Part shown: positions 1 to 9,135 of the stretch, piece after piece
Numbering within the stretch: the stretch's first letter is position 1
Layout: every line of letters begins with the position of its first letter
NCBI RefSeq assembly: GCF_000422325.1
Contig: NZ_KE383818.1
Location: 557,945-621,944, forward strand
Length of the DNA: 64,000 nucleotides
Direction of reading: 5' to 3'
From: Marinospirillum minutulum DSM 6287
GTDB taxonomy: Bacteria > Pseudomonadota > Gammaproteobacteria > Pseudomonadales > Halomonadaceae
Position numbers and translations under genes: made by a program
Notes under the pieces: generated by a model
Told to the model about the DNA's origin: nothing
The model's database searches: none
The model's input: the letters and a program-made list of their open reading frames with translations, nothing else

Positions 1-33
1 TTATTAGATTTACCAGCCGAGCCTTCCCAATGA
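1..33 (+). CDS. gspH: 3' end of a gene upstream of gspI, presumably gspH (partial)
   Basis: Ten codons in frame (LLDLPAEPSQ) run to a TGA that overlaps the ATG of gspI as ATGA. No domain can be read from so little. The name rests only on the conserved order gspH-gspI in type II secretion operons and on the same ATGA coupling used at several later junctions here. Confidence 0.5.
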   Translation, partial: LLDLPAEPSQ

Positions 34-407
34 ACAAGAGCCAAACGAATCAAAAAGGCTTAACCCTAGTTGAAGTGCTGGTAGCATTATTTATTTTGGC
101 TTTAATGGCTGCTATTGCTGTGCAGGTGGTAGGCCATGCGGCCGATGTTCGCCAAGCCAGTGAAGAAAGGGCTTTAGGCCAGTTATGTGCGGATAATTTA
201 TTAGTGGAATGGATGCTGAGCCAAGAATGGCCAGAAGTGGGGCGGCGAGAAGGCGAAGCTAAAGCTGGCGCTACTAGCTGCTTTTGGCGAGTGGTCATTC
301 AAGCCACACCTTTACCCACCATGCGCCGGTTAGATATTGAAATTTATGCTGAAGCAAAACGTGAAAATTTATTAACCCAAGTTTCTGGTTTTGTGGGTAA
401 TAAATGA
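30..407 (+). CDS. gspI: Type II secretion minor pseudopilin GspI
   Basis: This is a minor pseudopilin of the type II secretion system. With GspJ and GspK it forms the tip complex of the periplasmic pseudopilus that pushes folded exoproteins through the secretin. The 125-residue protein has a class III prepilin signal: a short basic leader ending in Gly10, cleavage before Leu11, Glu at +5 (residue 15), then a hydrophobic helix to about residue 34. Length is normal for GspI. The gene is coupled by ATGA overlaps to the partial gene upstream and to gspJ downstream, so the set should be translated together. Confidence 0.9.
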   Translation: MNKSQTNQKGLTLVEVLVALFILALMAAIAVQVVGHAADVRQASEERALGQLCADNLLVEWMLSQEWPEVGRREGEAKAGATSCFWRVVIQATPLPTMRRLDIEIYAEAKRENLLTQVSGFVGNK

Positions 408-1162
408 ACAGCCAGACTGTTAGCCAGTTTGCTAGGCAATTTTCTAGTAAAGAACAGGGTTTTACCCTTATCGAAGTGATGGTTGCCCTAGCAATTATGG
501 CCAGTTTAGCGGTGGCTTTAACCCTGTTAGTTAGCCAAGTGTTAGATGCTCGTTCTCAGCTTAATGAAATTCGAGCCAATGGCCCTGAAAGGCTAGTCGA
601 TTTTTTAAGCCGTACCGACCGGCAGTTAAGCCAGCTAGTGGTTAGGCAAGCCCATGAAAGAGGGCAACCCTTAAACTCCAGCCCCCTGACCCTACAAAAT
701 AATAACCAAGAACTTTACTGGGTCGCAGCAGGGCAATGGGTTTTACCGCTAGAAGATTATGCTTCACGCTTACGTTTATGGCGTTTAAGTTGGGATGAAG
801 AAGAGCAGCTTTTAGCTTTGCAATCCAGCGGTTTATTAGATGCTGCCGATGAGCAGCAGTGGACTCTAGTGGATGAGCTAACAGAAGTAACGGCTATTAA
901 TTGGGCTTTTTATCGAGATAATAGTTGGCAAAACACCCTTGAAGGATCTTTTCCTAAAGGTTTGCGCTTAGGTGTTACTTGGCGTGGTGAGGATTATCAG
1001 CGATTAATTTTATTGCCTGAGCTGATTTTTATTCGTTCCGCAACGCCCACTAATGCAGAAGGAAATTCAGTTAATGAAGCGATTAACAAGGATAGACGAG
1101 CTTCACCTAGAAGTTTACGTCGTTTAAGAAGCAGGCGTAACCAAGGTGAAGGAAATGATTAA
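404..1162 (+). CDS. gspJ: Type II secretion minor pseudopilin GspJ
   Basis: GspJ is a pseudopilus-tip subunit of type II secretion. A prepilin peptidase site is visible after Gly19 (G-FTLIEVM), with the conserved Glu at +5 (residue 24) and a hydrophobic N-terminal helix, followed by a globular periplasmic domain. The 252 residues are slightly long for the family because of an Arg/Ser-rich C-terminal tail (about residues 225-252). The start overlaps the gspI stop as ATGA. The assignment follows from order and the pseudopilin signature. Confidence 0.88.
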   Translation: MNSQTVSQFARQFSSKEQGFTLIEVMVALAIMASLAVALTLLVSQVLDARSQLNEIRANGPERLVDFLSRTDRQLSQLVVRQAHERGQPLNSSPLTLQNNNQELYWVAAGQWVLPLEDYASRLRLWRLSWDEEEQLLALQSSGLLDAADEQQWTLVDELTEVTAINWAFYRDNSWQNTLEGSFPKGLRLGVTWRGEDYQRLILLPELIFIRSATPTNAEGNSVNEAINKDRRASPRSLRRLRSRRNQGEGND

Positions 1163-2210
1163 AGCCAAGCCCCAAGCCAAGAATCAAAAGGGCGTAGCAT
1201 TATTAATGGTGCTGCTAATTTTAGTGGTGATTACTATGGCACTCACCCAAATACAGTTAGCCAGCCGACAAGATTTAGAACGCATTGAAGGACGTTATTT
1301 ACAGCAACAAGGCTGGGGTTATTTATTAGGTGCCGAAACCCTAGCAAGGCAAGTGTTAACCGATGGACGTATTCGGGAGCAACCCCGCTGGTGGGCAACT
1401 ATTCGGGGTGAAGTGGTTAGCTACCCAGTTGATGAAGGCATGTTGACCATTCAGGTTAAAGACTTACGCACCTGTTTTAATTTGAATCATTTAGCTAGCA
1501 TTAGCAGCCAAGAAGCCAGTGATCAACTGAGCGAGCTATTACCTTGGCGCTTAGCTATTAATAGAGCGCAAGAAAACCAAGCTGAAGATAAAAACCAAAA
1601 TTGGACTGCTGATTTAGATTTAAATCAATTTTTAGATTTAGCCCGTGACTGGGTGGATAAAGATAACGAAGCCTTGCCAGAAGGTGCTGAAACAGGCCAG
1701 TATTTATTAGCCGACCCAGCTAGAGTTGCCGCTAACCAACCTTTTGCTGATCTATCAGAAGTGAACTGGCTAATGCCACAAAACCGCCAGCGTTTTCGTG
1801 GATTACCCTCAAGCATTTGTGTATTGCCGGATACCCGTTTAAGGCTGAATATTAATACCCTAGTAGAAGAAGATTTAGTTTTGCTTTGGAGTCTATTTGA
1901 AGGGCAGGTGCAACTAACAAGCCTAAAAAATTGGTGGAACACTCGACCTGAGATTGGCTATAAAAACCTTGACGATTTCTGGGAGGATTTAGGTGCAACT
2001 AATCTACCCCAAGACGACAGCTGGAAGCAGCGAGTAGGCGGCAGCCTAATGTTTGTCAGTGACTTTTATCAGGTCACTATTCATATGTTGTTAAATGATG
2101 TGCAGCTGGTATTTGAGTCAGATATTTACCTAGCCCCCGATGCCAAAACCCAAGTATATGCCAGACGCATAGGGCCAGTGGATGGGGCGGTTAAGGCTAA
2201 GATTCCATGA
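1155..2210 (+). CDS. gspK: Type II secretion minor pseudopilin GspK
   Basis: GspK is the large minor pseudopilin that caps the pseudopilus. After a basic leader ending in Gly13 comes a hydrophobic helix. The usual Glu+5 is absent (Met18 occupies it), which is characteristic of GspK. The mature domain of about 330 residues fits the family. An in-frame GTG lies 9 bases further upstream (1146). I prefer the ATG because the AAGG about 8 bases upstream of it makes a good ribosome site. The gene overlaps the end of gspJ by 8 bases. Confidence 0.88.
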   Translation: MIKAKPQAKNQKGVALLMVLLILVVITMALTQIQLASRQDLERIEGRYLQQQGWGYLLGAETLARQVLTDGRIREQPRWWATIRGEVVSYPVDEGMLTIQVKDLRTCFNLNHLASISSQEASDQLSELLPWRLAINRAQENQAEDKNQNWTADLDLNQFLDLARDWVDKDNEALPEGAETGQYLLADPARVAANQPFADLSEVNWLMPQNRQRFRGLPSSICVLPDTRLRLNINTLVEEDLVLLWSLFEGQVQLTSLKNWWNTRPEIGYKNLDDFWEDLGATNLPQDDSWKQRVGGSLMFVSDFYQVTIHMLLNDVQLVFESDIYLAPDAKTQVYARRIGPVDGAVKAKIP

Positions 2211-2229
2211 GTACAAAAGAGAGCATTCA

Positions 2230-3315
2230 ATGAAATTAAAGCAGCCGCTTTTAGTGATACGTTTAGCTGTTGATTCATCACAAGATAAATACTGGCGGTT
2301 GGTGCCTAACGTACCGGCTTCTAGCTTAACCGCTGAGCAGGCCGCTAGTTTCAGCAAAACAAGCCCAGCCTTGGTGTTGTTAGATGCTGCTGCCATTCGC
2401 TTAGATAGCTTAGTTTTGCCGCCAGGTGTAAAAACTAATGAAGCTGCGTTATTGCTTGAAGACCAGTTAAGCCAGCCGCTTGAAGCTGTTGAGCTAGTCG
2501 TTTTAGAAAAAAATGGCCGCAAGCTTCAAGTGGCTAGTTTAGATAAGTTATTAGCTGAAAAGTGGCAAGCACGTTTAGCAGATAAAAATATTCGTGTGGC
2601 TCGTTGGATTCCAGAAGCCTTGTGTTTAGCTAAGTTATGGCAAGCGCCAGAGCAATTAGTATTAGTCGATGAACAACAAGCATGGCTATGGCAGGCAAGT
2701 GAGCAGAGTGTTTTAAAACTGCCTTTAGCTTGGCTTAATGCAGAGCAAGCTGAGCCTTTATTAGCTGCCGATGCCCAACAAATGAATGTTAAAGATTTAC
2801 CCCAACAAGCTTTAGTGCCTTGGTTAGCAACGGGTATTCCTGCCAAACTTAATCTTTGGCCTGAATCTTGGTTAAACAAGCTGCCCATTAAAAATATTCT
2901 TATTAAAAACTTACAGCAAGCATTACAGCTAACCCCTAAGCAGTGGTTTCAGGCTTCGCCTTGGTTGTTATTAATGGTGGTTTTAATGAGTCAGCAAACC
3001 TTTAGTTGGTTGGCTAAGCCAAAAAATGTAACTAACCCAGTGGAAATTAGCCAGCAGGTTCAGCAGTTAGATAGACGCTTAGATAATTACACTAACCATT
3101 TAAATTATCAGCAGCAAAGGTTAGACGCTTGGGAAAAGCTGTTAAGCCAGCTGCAAACTAAACAGCATATTCAAGTGGCTGCTTTAGTGTTAAATGAACA
3201 GGGTTTAACGGCTAAATTACAAGGCGTAAAAACTACTGACCAAACTGCTTTAAAAAGCTTAACTGGGCGCTGGCAATTTACCGATGAGCAAGCAACTTGG
3301 GAGTTATCACTATGA
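2230..3315 (+). CDS. gspL: Type II secretion inner-membrane platform protein GspL
   Basis: GspL links the cytoplasmic ATPase GspE to the inner-membrane platform and partners GspM. The protein has a cytoplasmic actin-like region (about residues 1-235), one membrane segment near residues 243-262, a Gln-rich coiled coil, and a small periplasmic domain. At 361 residues it is a little shorter than many homologues. The frame is open further upstream, but the ATG chosen begins 19 bases after the gspK stop and has a purine-rich AAGAGAG upstream. The N-terminal sequence MKLKQPLLVIRL then starts directly on the expected beta strand. Confidence 0.85.
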   Translation: MKLKQPLLVIRLAVDSSQDKYWRLVPNVPASSLTAEQAASFSKTSPALVLLDAAAIRLDSLVLPPGVKTNEAALLLEDQLSQPLEAVELVVLEKNGRKLQVASLDKLLAEKWQARLADKNIRVARWIPEALCLAKLWQAPEQLVLVDEQQAWLWQASEQSVLKLPLAWLNAEQAEPLLAADAQQMNVKDLPQQALVPWLATGIPAKLNLWPESWLNKLPIKNILIKNLQQALQLTPKQWFQASPWLLLMVVLMSQQTFSWLAKPKNVTNPVEISQQVQQLDRRLDNYTNHLNYQQQRLDAWEKLLSQLQTKQHIQVAALVLNEQGLTAKLQGVKTTDQTALKSLTGRWQFTDEQATWELSL

Positions 3316-3764
3316 TGGCTAGTTTAAATAACACTTGGCTAGGTCAGCGTTGGTCAGGCTTAGAAGCCAGTGAACAAAGATTATTAAAAATTGCCGCGCC
3401 TCTAGTGTTATTAATGCTTGGCTATTTATTGCTATGGCAACCATTACAAACTTGGCGTGAAAACTCGGCTAATAATCAGCAGCAACAAGTACAAGATTTA
3501 CAACGGTTAGAAGCGTTAAGTGGCCGTCTTGTACCTGTGGTTTTTTTAGAAGAGCGCCAGTGGTTAGCTTTAGCGGCAAGTGCGGGTTTACGCCAAGTTA
3601 AACTGGTGGAAGAAGGTGATTTAAGAAAAATTTCTGCAGAAGTTGCTAGCCCAGCCATGGTGGAACGCTTTCTTAATTCGGCGGCAGAAAAAGGTTGGCA
3701 TTGGCAAACTTTAAATCTACAAGGCACGCCTATTCAGTTAGAAGTGGAGCTGCGTCCCCTATGA
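3312..3764 (+). CDS. gspM: Type II secretion protein GspM
   Basis: GspM is the bitopic inner-membrane partner of GspL. The 150-residue protein has one membrane helix at about residues 22-42 (APLVLLMLGYLLLWQP), a short Gln-rich coiled coil, and a ferredoxin-like periplasmic domain, matching GspM in size and topology. The start ATG overlaps the gspL TGA (ATGA). A second ATG follows immediately, so the first residue is uncertain by one codon. Sequence conservation in this family is low, and order supports the call as much as similarity. Confidence 0.83.
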   Translation: MMASLNNTWLGQRWSGLEASEQRLLKIAAPLVLLMLGYLLLWQPLQTWRENSANNQQQQVQDLQRLEALSGRLVPVVFLEERQWLALAASAGLRQVKLVEEGDLRKISAEVASPAMVERFLNSAAEKGWHWQTLNLQGTPIQLEVELRPL

Positions 3765-4576
3765 GTGGTATTTCCTTGATAAAAAAACTACGCACCTTCT
3801 TGTTAGGCGTGTTGTTTTTGCTGTTATTTAGCTGGGTGTTTTTAGTAACTTTTATTGCCCTAGCGCCGGTGGAATGGCTGTTGTTACAAACTGTGGCACA
3901 AACTACGGCACAAGCTAAACAACCACAAATGACTTGGCAAAAAATAGAAGGCACCTTAGCTAAAGGTAGTGCTGAACGCATTAATTTACCGGGTATTAGC
4001 CTAGAAGACGTTAGCTGGAATTTACCTATTTGGCGTTTAGCGCTAGCTTTGCCACAGTTGAATTTAAGCCTTGGTGATGAAAACTTAGCTAAGAATGGAG
4101 CTTGGCAGTTACAAGCCAGTTTAACCCCTTGGGGAAGTTTGTCGGCTCGTTTAAAAGCCGGTGACTTAGCCTTGTTAAGAAGTAACGGTTTACCTTGGGC
4201 TTTAGAAGGTGTTTTAGCTGGTGAGCTTAATTTACAAGCAAAACTGCAAGGGCAAATGCTTAGCTGCCAAAGCTTAACTGGCAGCTGGCAGGGCGATTTA
4301 GCCGTTTTACAACCCATGCCGCTAGATTTAGGGCAGGTTTTTCTACAACCCAGCTGCCCAGACAGCCAAACATTAGATTGGAAATTAACCGCCAAGCAAA
4401 CCGGTGAGCATCAAATAACGCTTGAAGGGCAGGCTGAGTTAGCGAATCGGCGTTGGAGCTTTAGTGGCCAGGCTAAGTTAGAAGAACAAGCCCAACTGCG
4501 GCCAGCCCTACAAATGCTAGGCTGGCGCAGAAATAATCAAGGTGAGTTTCAGGGCAGGGGGTCGGGTAGATTTTAA
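3761..4576 (+). CDS. gspN: Type II secretion protein GspN
   Basis: GspN is an accessory inner-membrane/periplasmic type II secretion protein present in only some systems. This 271-residue protein has one N-terminal membrane segment (about residues 10-35) followed by a beta-rich periplasmic region with repeated short strands, as expected. Its ATG overlaps the gspM stop (ATGA), making it the last gene of the operon. It ends three bases before the stop codon of the convergent HmuY-like gene. No strong terminator was seen in between. Confidence 0.8.
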   Translation: MSGISLIKKLRTFLLGVLFLLLFSWVFLVTFIALAPVEWLLLQTVAQTTAQAKQPQMTWQKIEGTLAKGSAERINLPGISLEDVSWNLPIWRLALALPQLNLSLGDENLAKNGAWQLQASLTPWGSLSARLKAGDLALLRSNGLPWALEGVLAGELNLQAKLQGQMLSCQSLTGSWQGDLAVLQPMPLDLGQVFLQPSCPDSQTLDWKLTAKQTGEHQITLEGQAELANRRWSFSGQAKLEEQAQLRPALQMLGWRRNNQGEFQGRGSGRF

Positions 4577-4578
4577 CT

Positions 4579-5727
4579 TTATCTAGCCTTAGCTTCATCG
4601 TAACGAATAACCAAAGTTCCTGATGGGTCAGAACCACTCTCTCCTGTATTGCTAACCACCTGCATTTTGTAGAAGTTATTATTGTCTTCTATTAGGTAAG
4701 TCGCAAAAGTCGGCCACATGGCGTGCCCACCACCCACAGCGTAATGAAGTGGTCCAAAGTCACCTGGCTTGCTTAAGCCACTTTGTGCACTGTCTGCAAA
4801 ATACTTATAAACCTGTGCTGTGTTGGTGGGGTCAGTTGCATCATCAACTGAAGCGACTTGCAACGCACCATCTTTACCTGCTGCACCTGCCTGCCCAGTA
4901 CCTGAAGCGCCACCATTTAATTGAATTAAAATGTTGCGACCTTCTTTAGAAAACTTTAGTTCCCAATCACCAGTACCCACTGTGGAAACAGTGTTAGTTT
5001 CTAAATCCCAATAGGCAGCACCTTTACTGAAGTCTAAAGGTGGAGTAGATACTTTACTTTTGAAGCTTTTGCTTGCTGCATCCCATAATTCGTAATCCAA
5101 CTTTATTGTGTATTGACGGGTTGCAAATTCAGTAAACTTAATACGCGCATAGGCTTTGCCATCGGCAGATTTTAAAATCCAACCATTGGTATCATCACTA
5201 TGCACTGTCACCTTGCCGCCAGCAGCTGGGTCAGGGTTATAAGTCCACCAAGCATCACTGGATATTTGTGTTTTTATGCTGCTTTCTATCGGAGTACAAA
5301 TATCCGTATTATTAATATCAACCTGATTAAAACCTTCCAAGGTGTTGTCTTGGGTTAGTTTTTTAAACTCATCTGCAACAGGTTTGCCTGCCTCATCATA
5401 AAGGGTTTTTATTTCATGGGCTAAGCAAGCTTTTACTCCTTTTTTAAGGCTAAAGCCTACGTATTTTTCATAGGCAACTTGCCAGTTACCTTCTTCTGTA
5501 GTTAATTCACCTGTAGCTAAGTCAAGGCGTGCTTTCGCTTGGGTTGCATTTAGGGTTGCTAACTTTCCTGAACTAGAAGCTGGTGGCGTTGAGCCGCTAG
5601 GAGATGAGTCGCTATCATCCGATGAACTGCTGCAACCCTGCATGCCACCAGCAAATAATAATAGGGCTAAGCTGATAGCCAGCGGTTTTTTGTTAAATTT
5701 TAAAGGTTGCTTTCTACTAAGCTTCAT
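4579..5727 (-). CDS. hmuY: HmuY-like haem-binding lipoprotein
   Basis: Probable surface-exposed lipoprotein that captures haem and hands it to the TonB receptor encoded just upstream. The signal peptide ends in a lipobox at Cys32 (GMQGC), followed by a Ser/Asp/Gly linker typical of surface lipoproteins. The middle holds the HmuY-type pattern of a WDLET strand, WELKFSKEG and a Gly-rich loop (GGASGTGQAG) near residues 225-280. It is much longer (382 residues) than Porphyromonas HmuY, with an extra N-terminal region of about 150 residues. Only 56 bases separate it from the receptor gene, so they likely share the Fur-box promoter. Confidence 0.75.
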   Translation of the reverse strand: MKLSRKQPLKFNKKPLAISLALLLFAGGMQGCSSSSDDSDSSPSGSTPPASSSGKLATLNATQAKARLDLATGELTTEEGNWQVAYEKYVGFSLKKGVKACLAHEIKTLYDEAGKPVADEFKKLTQDNTLEGFNQVDINNTDICTPIESSIKTQISSDAWWTYNPDPAAGGKVTVHSDDTNGWILKSADGKAYARIKFTEFATRQYTIKLDYELWDAASKSFKSKVSTPPLDFSKGAAYWDLETNTVSTVGTGDWELKFSKEGRNILIQLNGGASGTGQAGAAGKDGALQVASVDDATDPTNTAQVYKYFADSAQSGLSKPGDFGPLHYAVGGGHAMWPTFATYLIEDNNNFYKMQVVSNTGESGSDPSGTLVIRYDEAKAR

Positions 5728-5783
5728 AGTTATTGCCTCGTGTTGGTTATTAAGATGCTTGATTGGTAAACCTGAATTAGGTT

Positions 5784-7799
5784 TTAGTATTTCCAGCCCA
5801 TGCCTAGGTAGATAAAACGACCTTCTTCAGGGCGGTTATCTGCTTGGGTGAAATCTTTTTGGGTGTTGGTGGCGTTGTTTATGCCACTGAAAATGCGCCA
5901 ATGGGGGTTAAGCGTGTAGTTAGCTTTTAAATCTAAAACACTAAAGGCGGGTGTTTTGTTGATGTTTTCACTGTCTGTGAACTGTTGGGACTCATACTTG
6001 GCTTTGGCTGTAAGCACCAAACCTTCCAGTGGTGTTTGCCAATCTAAGCCCAGTTTCACCAAATGTTCTGGGCGGCTAGGCAGGTCTTTACCTGTTATGC
6101 GGTCAGTGGCTTCCATCCAGGTGTAGCCCAAGTCAAAACTAAAACCTAAACCAAGCGGTGTGTGTAAAACCAGTTCAGCGCCTTGTGTACGGGCTTTTTC
6201 AAAGTTTTGGTAGCGAAAAATTTGCAAGTTTTGAATGGCCGACTCAGATAAATCTTGGTCAGATTCAATTAAGTCAGTAATGTCATTACGAAATAGACTC
6301 AGTTCTAAACGGGCATTGTTGGATGCTTTTAACCATTCAATGCCTGCCTGATAACTGATTGAGCTTTCAGGTTCTAAATCTGGGTTACCCATCACCTTGT
6401 AGCCAAATTGGCTGTGGTCAAAAACAAAATAGCGTTCTTTTAAATTGGCGACACGGTAACCATTGCCTACGCCTAAACGCAGATTAATGCGGTCGCCTGA
6501 ATCGAAGGTTGTGAAGAATAAACTATTCATCATGGGTGAAAGGTGAGTGCCTGCATCCTTGTCGTGATGTGCTCGAAAGCCGGGTAAGAGTTCTAAATGC
6601 TCACCAATAAACCAGCTGTCTTGCAGAAATACTTCTTGAGTACTGGCTGTGGCGTTATCCACTTCCACAAGGCGTTCTGTTGTACTGCCGGTACGTTTGT
6701 ATTGCACTACATCCATGGTTTCTTCTGAAACCTGCCCTCCAAACGATAGGTGATGATTGCCTAACGGGTAGTTCATTTGCAGAGAAACTAATTGTTGGTC
6801 TATATCGGTATCACGCTGCTGGTCAACCCATTGGGTTACAGGTTTGTCTTGTGCGGTTTCGCCTTTAAAGTTTTCTGTTAAGGCATTAATTGACCAGTTG
6901 AATTCATTTTCACTCCCTTTTTCTAGTCTTGCGCCTAAATGTAGGGTGGTGGTTTGCTCTTTTTTATTGACCTTGACATTACCAATGCCCGGCGCAAATT
7001 CACTTAACCTGTTAGTTAGGTCTTCTTGGTAAATGCGGGGTGAAAGGGTGAACATAAAATCAGGTGAGAAACGGTATTGCACTTGGCTGGCTAAATTACG
7101 TTTATGCCCTTTAAAGCCTTCATTACTGATGCTATTCGGTGTTGCTGTCCAGCCATCTTGGTCACGCACATCGGCCATAAGGTTGAAGCTCCAAGCATCA
7201 TTGTTAAGAGCAACTTGGCCTTTTAAATGCCGCTGCGCTAAAGCGTTACTTTTAAGGTCTTGGTCACCCCAACTGCCGCCGCTGGCAGTGATAGATGCTG
7301 TAACCGGTTGTGAGTGCTGACGGGTAATAATATTGACCACGCCGCCCATTGCCGAAGTACCGTACATAGCCGATGCAGCGCCTTTAATAATTTGGATGCG
7401 TTCGATATCGGTTACCGCAATTTGGCTGGTATCCACCGCAGAGCCGGTGCTGGCAGAAACAGGATTACCATCAACTAAAATAAGTACACGGTTAGCATCA
7501 ATGCCTTGTAGCCATACGCCATAGCCGGTTTTGCCATGAATAGGGCGCAGCTGTAAGCCTGGTACATGGGAAAGAGCTTCTTGTAAATCTTTGGCGTGGG
7601 TTTTTTCAATGTCAGCGGCACTCACGACTTCGGTGCGAACAGGAATGTCTGCTAAAGCACGCTCAGTGCGTATGCCGGTGACTAAAATACTATCTAGCTG
7701 TTGGCTGGTGGCCTGAATGGGTGTTGCGGCCAAGGATGCAAACGATAGGTTTAACAGCAAACCAGCAAAAGTTAGGTGGCTAAAAGTACAGCAGCGCAT
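5784..7799 (-). CDS. hmuR: TonB-dependent outer-membrane receptor, haem type (HmuR-like)
   Basis: An outer-membrane gated channel that uses TonB energy for ligand uptake, most likely haem or haemoproteins. Features: N-terminal signal peptide, a TonB-box-like DSILVTG around residue 38, a plug domain with the conserved IKGAASAMYGTSAMGGVVNIIT segment near residues 135-160, then a 22-strand-type barrel ending in WKY. The barrel contains YRVANLKERY followed by NPDL, resembling the FRAP/NPNL signature of haem receptors. The 671-residue length is typical. It is divergent from hemS-hmuTUV across a Fur box, and the HmuY-like lipoprotein follows it. Confidence 0.85.
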   Translation of the reverse strand: MRCCTFSHLTFAGLLLNLSFASLAATPIQATSQQLDSILVTGIRTERALADIPVRTEVVSAADIEKTHAKDLQEALSHVPGLQLRPIHGKTGYGVWLQGIDANRVLILVDGNPVSASTGSAVDTSQIAVTDIERIQIIKGAASAMYGTSAMGGVVNIITRQHSQPVTASITASGGSWGDQDLKSNALAQRHLKGQVALNNDAWSFNLMADVRDQDGWTATPNSISNEGFKGHKRNLASQVQYRFSPDFMFTLSPRIYQEDLTNRLSEFAPGIGNVKVNKKEQTTTLHLGARLEKGSENEFNWSINALTENFKGETAQDKPVTQWVDQQRDTDIDQQLVSLQMNYPLGNHHLSFGGQVSEETMDVVQYKRTGSTTERLVEVDNATASTQEVFLQDSWFIGEHLELLPGFRAHHDKDAGTHLSPMMNSLFFTTFDSGDRINLRLGVGNGYRVANLKERYFVFDHSQFGYKVMGNPDLEPESSISYQAGIEWLKASNNARLELSLFRNDITDLIESDQDLSESAIQNLQIFRYQNFEKARTQGAELVLHTPLGLGFSFDLGYTWMEATDRITGKDLPSRPEHLVKLGLDWQTPLEGLVLTAKAKYESQQFTDSENINKTPAFSVLDLKANYTLNPHWRIFSGINNATNTQKDFTQADNRPEEGRFIYLGMGWKY

Positions 7800-7918
7800 T
7801 CAAAACTCCCTAAGCACAGAAATAAAAAATGGCTGGCTGGGAAATCTTGATAAATGTTAAGAACCTGGCTGGCTAGTCGAAGCAAATGATAACCAATCCC
7901 GATAACTTGTCAACAGTT

Positions 7919-7943
7919 AATGATAATCGTTGACATTATCATT
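7919..7943. promoter_or_regulatory. Fur box in the divergent hmuR/hemS promoter region
   Basis: AATGATAAT and ATTATCATT form an inverted repeat around a 7-base centre, very close to the Fur consensus built of GATAAT hexamers. A further partial match (AAATGATAACC) lies at 7884-7894. The position between two divergent haem-uptake transcripts suggests iron repression of both. Confidence 0.75.
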
Positions 7944-8048
7944 TGTTTTTTAATAATATACTTGAGTAATTGTGCAAGCCACCCAGGTGTCACTTTACCA
8001 AGGCAGCCAGCACGTCATTTTTTTCTGCAACTATTTGGAGTGCATACA

Positions 8049-9119
8049 ATGAACATGACGCTGGGTGCTCAAGATGAGCGAGCCATTCTTTTTTCTTCTC
8101 TACAACAATTGCGTGAATCTAAAGCACCAGGTTTTATGGTGGATTGGGCGGCTTTGCTGAAATCAAGTGAAGGTGATTTGCAAGCCTGCCGTGTGGGTCG
8201 CGAAAAAGTTTTTCCGTTAAAAGATATTTTTGCCGTTTTAAAAGCCTTGCCCTCGTTAGGCCGTGTGCTAGCACTAACCCGTAATCAGGGTGTGGTGAAT
8301 GAATACAAGGGCATTTATCCAGAACCAAAACTGGGTGAGGCTGGGGCACATGCCGCAGGTATATTTTTAGATATTGGTGGTTTAGATCTGCGTATTTTTA
8401 TGGGAGCGTGGCATTGGGCTTGTGCCATTGAAGAAGAGACACCTAAGGGTAAACGTATGAGCTTGCAGTTTTTTGATAAGCATGGAACAGCAGTTCATAA
8501 GGTGTTTTCTTTAGAGGAAACCAATTTAGGTGCTTGGCAGGCTTTACTAGATGAGCAGGCAGTTATTGCAGAAGAGGCTGTATTACCAACATTTATACAA
8601 GCAGAGCCCGAAGCACACCCAGAGCCTGCAAGCCCCTACCAGGTTGAGCAAGAATGGCGACAAATGAAGGACGTGCATCAGTTTTTTAGCCTGATTCGCC
8701 GCCACCGAATTACCCGCTTTTCGGCTGTAAAAGCCATGCCAGAAGACTTGTGTCGTCCCGTTGGTTTGGATGCCTTTCAACAGCTGGTGGATGCAGCGGC
8801 TGAGCAAGGTTTAGAAGTGATGTTTTTTGTAGGCAGTCGTGGCTGTGTGCAAATTTACACAGGCAAAACGCAAGGCATTAAACCGATGCGTGGTTGGCTC
8901 AATATCTTTGAAGAAAATTTCACCCTGCATGCCAACCCTGAAACCTTTGCTTATGCCTATGTGACCCGCAAACCACAATCAGGTGGCTGGGTAAGTAGCC
9001 TTGAAGTGTTTGATAAGCAAGGTTCATTGTTAATACAAATGTATGCTCGCCGTGAAGAAAATGGTCCAGAGCAAGCTACTTGGACAGAATTGCTTACTAA
9101 CTTGCCAAGCCTAAAATAA
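8049..9119 (+). CDS. hemS: Haem-degrading/haem-trafficking protein, HemS/ChuS family
   Basis: Cytoplasmic haem-binding protein that receives haem from the HmuTUV importer and in homologues releases iron from it. The 356 residues contain the family's two tandem repeats. The first covers about residues 20-180 (RVLALTRNQGVVNEYKG and a later FFDKHGTAVHKVF strand). The second covers about 190-356 (VMFFVGSRGCVQIYTG and LEVFDKQGSLLIQMY). The frame is open upstream through the Fur box, but the chosen ATG has GGAG eight bases before it and gives the normal family length. It is the first gene of the hmu operon, 16 bases before hmuT. Confidence 0.87.
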   Translation: MNMTLGAQDERAILFSSLQQLRESKAPGFMVDWAALLKSSEGDLQACRVGREKVFPLKDIFAVLKALPSLGRVLALTRNQGVVNEYKGIYPEPKLGEAGAHAAGIFLDIGGLDLRIFMGAWHWACAIEEETPKGKRMSLQFFDKHGTAVHKVFSLEETNLGAWQALLDEQAVIAEEAVLPTFIQAEPEAHPEPASPYQVEQEWRQMKDVHQFFSLIRRHRITRFSAVKAMPEDLCRPVGLDAFQQLVDAAAEQGLEVMFFVGSRGCVQIYTGKTQGIKPMRGWLNIFEENFTLHANPETFAYAYVTRKPQSGGWVSSLEVFDKQGSLLIQMYARREENGPEQATWTELLTNLPSLK

Positions 9120-9135
9120 AGCAGAGGGATTTGCC

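Noticed and set aside
1-4576. Pseudopilin genes as a type IV pilus locus
   Set aside because: The order I-J-K-L-M-N, the GspK without Glu+5, and GspL/GspM/GspN identify type II secretion.
7920-8048. Upstream ATG start for hemS giving a hydrophobic N-terminal extension
   Set aside because: That start lies inside the Fur box and would add a membrane-like segment absent from the cytoplasmic HemS family.
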